A stretch of DNA of 8,686 nt, from positions 1 to 8,686 of the forward strand of contig JBJELF010000132.1 of NCBI GenBank assembly GCA_051879015.1, given 5' to 3'. The notes below the pieces were generated by a model. That model was not told where the DNA came from, did not search any database, and was given only the letters and a program-made list of their open reading frames with translations. The translations under genes were made by a program, and so were the position numbers. The number at the start of each line of letters is the position of its first letter. Position 1 is the stretch's first letter. The stretch is from JBJELF01 sp051879015. GTDB taxonomy: Bacteria; Bacillota; Clostridia; Lachnospirales; Lachnospiraceae. Below, piece by piece: positions 6,374-8,686 of this stretch.

Positions 6374-6951
6374 ATCATAAATTAATTGGAGCCGCATTCA
6401 CTGGCTCCTTTTGCACTTATGCCGCCGCCTTTCCACAGATTCAAGCTCTGCTGGATGCAGGTGCGCAAGTGCAAACTATTTTTTCCCCCAATGCTCAAAC
6501 TATTTCCAGTCGTTTTGGAGCTGGTCCCGATTTCTTGCGGCAGGCCGAGGAACTGACAGGTCTGCCTCCAATTACCACCATTGAGGATGCAGAGCCTATT
6601 GGACCCAGCGGAAAACTGGATTTACTGCTCATCATGCCCTGCACAGGAAACACCATGGCAAAGCTCGCTAATGGAATCACCGATACCGCAGTGCTCATGG
6701 CCGCCAAGGCTCATCTTCGCAATGAAAAGCCACTGCTGCTCTCCATTGCCACAAATGATGCACTGAGCATGAACTTAAAAAATATCGGTCTTTTGATGAA
6801 CTGTAAAAATATTTTCTTCGTGCCCTTTGGGCAGGATAATCCAGCTAAAAAACCTCACTCAATGATTGCCCATACAAACTTGGTGGTTCCAGCCGCTGAA
6901 GCTGCACTGGAGAAGCGTCAATATCAGCCTGTGGTAATCAGCCCCTTCTAA
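6364..6951 (+). CDS. dpaB: Dipicolinate synthase subunit B
   Basis: A 195-residue flavoprotein-like subunit (SpoVFB) that partners DpaA to make dipicolinic acid, the calcium-chelating small molecule of the spore core. The flavoprotein fold shows GAAFTGSFCTYA at the start, a beta-alpha repeat ending in IFSP, and the conserved MPCTGNTMAKLANGITDTAVLMAAKAHLR block followed by PLLLSIATND. AAAGGAG (6352-6358) lies inside the 3' end of dpaA, 5 nt before the ATG. The 10-bp overlap with dpaA suggests coupled, stoichiometric translation. Many Clostridia lack this pair and use other routes to dipicolinate, so its presence is informative about lineage. No strong intrinsic terminator follows: only a weak GCCC/GGGC hairpin (6959-6972) without a T-run. 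Confidence 0.96.
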   Translation: MSLNHKLIGAAFTGSFCTYAAAFPQIQALLDAGAQVQTIFSPNAQTISSRFGAGPDFLRQAEELTGLPPITTIEDAEPIGPSGKLDLLLIMPCTGNTMAKLANGITDTAVLMAAKAHLRNEKPLLLSIATNDALSMNLKNIGLLMNCKNIFFVPFGQDNPAKKPHSMIAHTNLVVPAAEAALEKRQYQPVVISPF

Positions 6952-6979
6952 CTAATACGCCCCCGGTTGGGCTAGCACT

Positions 6980-7136
6980 ATATATAAAAGTCGATTGCTC
7001 CGCGCTTTGCGCTCTTGCAATCGCTGCCTATATGAGCAATCCAAGCTATCTCTTTGTCATACAGGCCAGGTCGTCAATGGAATATGAATTTGCCTGCAAG
7101 CAAGCTTATCCTATTTCATTGACGACACTTTTATAG
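6980..7136 (+). repeat. Structured intergenic repeat, copy 2
   Basis: About 157 bp bounded by the perfect inverted ends TATAAAAG (6983-6990) and CTTTTATA (7128-7135). The left half folds as CGATTGC (6992-6998) with GCAATCG (7017-7023), enclosing GCGC/GCGC. GATTGCTC (6993-7000) can instead pair perfectly with GAGCAATC (7034-7041) in the conserved 20-mer (7031-7050). The right half is a 14-bp stem, one GU, between 7071-7084 and 7112-7125, with a small TTGC/GCAA stem in its loop. TAGCA occurs just outside the left end (6973-6977) and at the right end (7134-7138) and might be a target duplication, though the exact ends are unclear. It lies between dpaB and asnB. Confidence 0.75.
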
Positions 7137-7230
7137 CAAGCCGCATAAACTTTTTATTATCGGAGCAATCTGTAAATATTCCGGGGTCAAAATATCTTTT
7201 GACCCCAACATCTTGTCATGGAGGTATGAT
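7137..7230 (+). promoter_or_regulatory. asnB upstream region with perfect 10-bp stem-loop
   Basis: GGGGTCAAAA (7183-7192) and TTTTGACCCC (7197-7206) form a perfect inverted repeat around TATC, ending 12 nt before the GGAGG ribosome binding site (7219-7223). There is no following T-run, so an operator or a translational or attenuation hairpin is more likely than a plain terminator. No T-box signature was seen, although asnB genes in Firmicutes can be T-box controlled. No convincing sigma-A promoter is visible. CATAAACTT (7144-7152) with AC 17 nt upstream is a one-mismatch sigma-K-like match and only suggestive. Confidence 0.5.
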
Positions 7231-8686
7231 ATGTGTGGAATTGCTGGTTTTTTTCATAGTCAGGCAGAGTATTTGAAGTCGCCCAAACAATGGTATACAA
7301 TCTTAGAGGAGATGAACCGCACCCAAAAACATCGCGGTCCCAATGATGATGGTATCTTTTTGACGAATCACTGCGGTTTATCTCATGTGCGTTTGGCCAT
7401 TATTGATTTGGTGACAGGGAATCAACCTATGAGCCGTAAGGAAGATGGCCGCACCTGTACCATTGTTTTCAATGGAGAAATTTACAACATGCTTGAATTA
7501 AAACGAGAACTGGAAAAGGAAGGCTGTCAATTTTACACCACCAGTGACACGGAAGTCATTTTGATGTCTTTTATGAGGCATGGCATAAATTGGTTTTCAC
7601 GACTGAATGGTGTTTTTGCCTTTGCTATATGGGACGAGAGTTCACAGACCTTGACTCTTGCACGAGACCATGCAGGAGTAAAACCGCTGTATTATAGTTT
7701 TTATGGCGATACTTTCTTATTTGCATCAGAGATCAAGGGTATCCTTACCTATCCTGGGATGGAAGCTATAGTCGATACTCAAGGACTCTGTGAAATTTTT
7801 GCGCTTGGTCCTGCCCACACGCCTGGAAACGGTGTGTTTAAAAATATCAAAGAGCTGCTTCCTGCTCATTATATGATTCTCTCACAGCAGGGCTGCCAAA
7901 TACAGCCCTACTGGAAACTCAAAAGTACCCTACACGAAGAATCCTTTGCAGAGACCGTGGAACATACTCGATATTTAATTACAGACGCCGTTAAGATGCA
8001 GATGTTGTCCGACGTACCTATCTGTACATTTTTATCCGGTGGTGTTGATTCCAGCTTAGTCACCTCAATTTGCAGTGAGGAGCTGCGCAAACAAGGAAAA
8101 CAGCTGGCAACCTTCTCCTTTGATTTTCAGGGCAATGACCAATATTTTCGTGCCAATTCTTTTCAAGTAAGCCGAGACCGCCCCTATGTAGATCAGATGG
8201 TATTTTGCTGCCAAACCAATCATCAATATCTGGAATGCAATAATCAGCAGATGGCCGACTATCTGTATCGTGCGGTCGATGCAAGAGATTTACCCTGTAT
8301 GGCTGATGTAGAATCTTCTATGCTCTATTTTTGTGAGCAGGTATCCCATTTTAACCGAGTAACTTTAACGGGGGAATGTGCCGATGAAATTTTTGGAGGA
8401 TATCCGTGGTTTCACCGCCCTGAATTGCTCCATGCAGATGGTTTTCCTTGGTCCAATGATATGACTGCAAGAAGTGTGCTGTTGTCCGATGAAGTACTCA
8501 CACAACTGCCATTGAGCGAGTATGCCCACGCAGCCTGGGAAACTTCCAAAAAACAGGCACCTCTTTTGGATGGAGAATCCGCTGAGGAATCCGCTCGCCG
8601 TCAAATTACCTGGCTTAATATGCAATGGTTTATGATGACTCTGCTGCATCGCATGGACCGCACCAGCATGCAAAATGGTCTGGAAG
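7231..8686 (+). CDS. asnB: Asparagine synthase, glutamine-hydrolysing (3' end missing)
   Basis: The first 485 codons of a class B asparagine synthetase, converting aspartate, glutamine and ATP to asparagine; the gene continues beyond the right edge. The N-terminal nucleophile Cys2 (MCGIAGFF) defines the Ntn glutaminase domain, which also shows HRGPNDDG (34-41), LSHVRLAIIDL and NGEIYN (81-86). The ATP pyrophosphatase loop SGGVDSS is at 269-275, followed by LTGECADEIFGGYPWF and the late RMDRTSMQNGLE block. That last block comes much later than in the E. coli enzyme, implying the longer form of about 600 residues. The start at 7231 has GGAGG 7 nt upstream. Its place directly after dpaAB recalls the sporulation-related asparagine synthetase of B. 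subtilis (asnO), but co-regulation here is only inference, since a 279-bp gap with a repeat separates them. Confidence 0.97.
   Translation, partial: MCGIAGFFHSQAEYLKSPKQWYTILEEMNRTQKHRGPNDDGIFLTNHCGLSHVRLAIIDLVTGNQPMSRKEDGRTCTIVFNGEIYNMLELKRELEKEGCQFYTTSDTEVILMSFMRHGINWFSRLNGVFAFAIWDESSQTLTLARDHAGVKPLYYSFYGDTFLFASEIKGILTYPGMEAIVDTQGLCEIFALGPAHTPGNGVFKNIKELLPAHYMILSQQGCQIQPYWKLKSTLHEESFAETVEHTRYLITDAVKMQMLSDVPICTFLSGGVDSSLVTSICSEELRKQGKQLATFSFDFQGNDQYFRANSFQVSRDRPYVDQMVFCCQTNHQYLECNNQQMADYLYRAVDARDLPCMADVESSMLYFCEQVSHFNRVTLTGECADEIFGGYPWFHRPELLHADGFPWSNDMTARSVLLSDEVLTQLPLSEYAHAAWETSKKQAPLLDGESAEESARRQITWLNMQWFMMTLLHRMDRTSMQNGLE

Noticed and set aside
6959..6972. GCCC/GGGC hairpin after dpaB as a terminator.
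   Set aside because: The stem is only 4 bp and there is no T-run; at most a weak signal.
7119..7149. Sigma-A promoter for asnB from TTGACG in the repeat end with CATAAA downstream.
   Set aside because: The spacer is 19 nt and the -10 is poor, and TTGACG is already explained as part of the repeat hairpin.
6952..7230. T-box or other known riboswitch before asnB.
   Set aside because: No T-box consensus or other recognisable aptamer motif is present; the structure seen belongs to the repeat and the simple palindrome.
8060..8673. Several minus-strand frames within asnB.
   Set aside because: They are antisense to an uninterrupted asparagine synthetase with all catalytic motifs.

Overview
The window looks like chromosome of an endospore-forming, low-GC Firmicute, most likely a Lachnospiraceae-like Clostridium relative. 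The evidence is strong AGGAGG-type ribosome binding sites, AT-rich sigma-A promoters, a dipicolinate synthase pair (dpaA-dpaB) and protein sequences typical of that group. No genus can be assigned from the sequence alone.

Layout: positions 1-2440 carry three genes on the minus strand, read right to left. They are pncB (nicotinate phosphoribosyltransferase, NAD salvage), a small FMN-dependent nitroreductase-family protein, and the start of an mnmM/ytqB-type tRNA-modifying methyltransferase cut by the left edge. Gaps of 60 and 52 bp suggest one transcription unit. Positions 2441-2912 form a divergent control region. It holds a candidate small Cys-rich ORF, a structured repeat (copy 1), a probable minus-strand promoter for pncB and a very good sigma-A promoter for malQ. 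Positions 2913-5266 carry malQ (4-alpha-glucanotransferase) overlapping a plsC-type acyltransferase by 4 bp, closed by a strong intrinsic terminator.

Positions 5310-6951 are the sporulation unit. A sigma-K-like promoter is followed by a leader of about 150 nt with extensive self-complementarity, then dpaA and dpaB overlapping by 10 bp. These encode the mother-cell enzyme making dipicolinic acid for the spore core. Positions 6952-7230 hold a second copy of the structured repeat and a perfect 10-bp stem-loop. They precede asnB (glutamine-hydrolysing asparagine synthetase), which runs off the right edge.

The protein genes are ordinary housekeeping and sporulation genes. The unusual material is between them. 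(1) The dpaAB leader can fold into a multi-helix domain in which one segment, AATCTCCA, can pair either locally or with the dpaA Shine-Dalgarno region. This is the architecture of a cis-regulatory RNA switch. (2) Two diverged copies of a repeat of about 160 bp share terminal inverted repeats and a 20-nt identical core, but each has a hairpin of unrelated sequence at the equivalent place. That suggests a conserved RNA or DNA fold rather than simple sequence conservation. Both points come from hand pairing and need computational and experimental confirmation.
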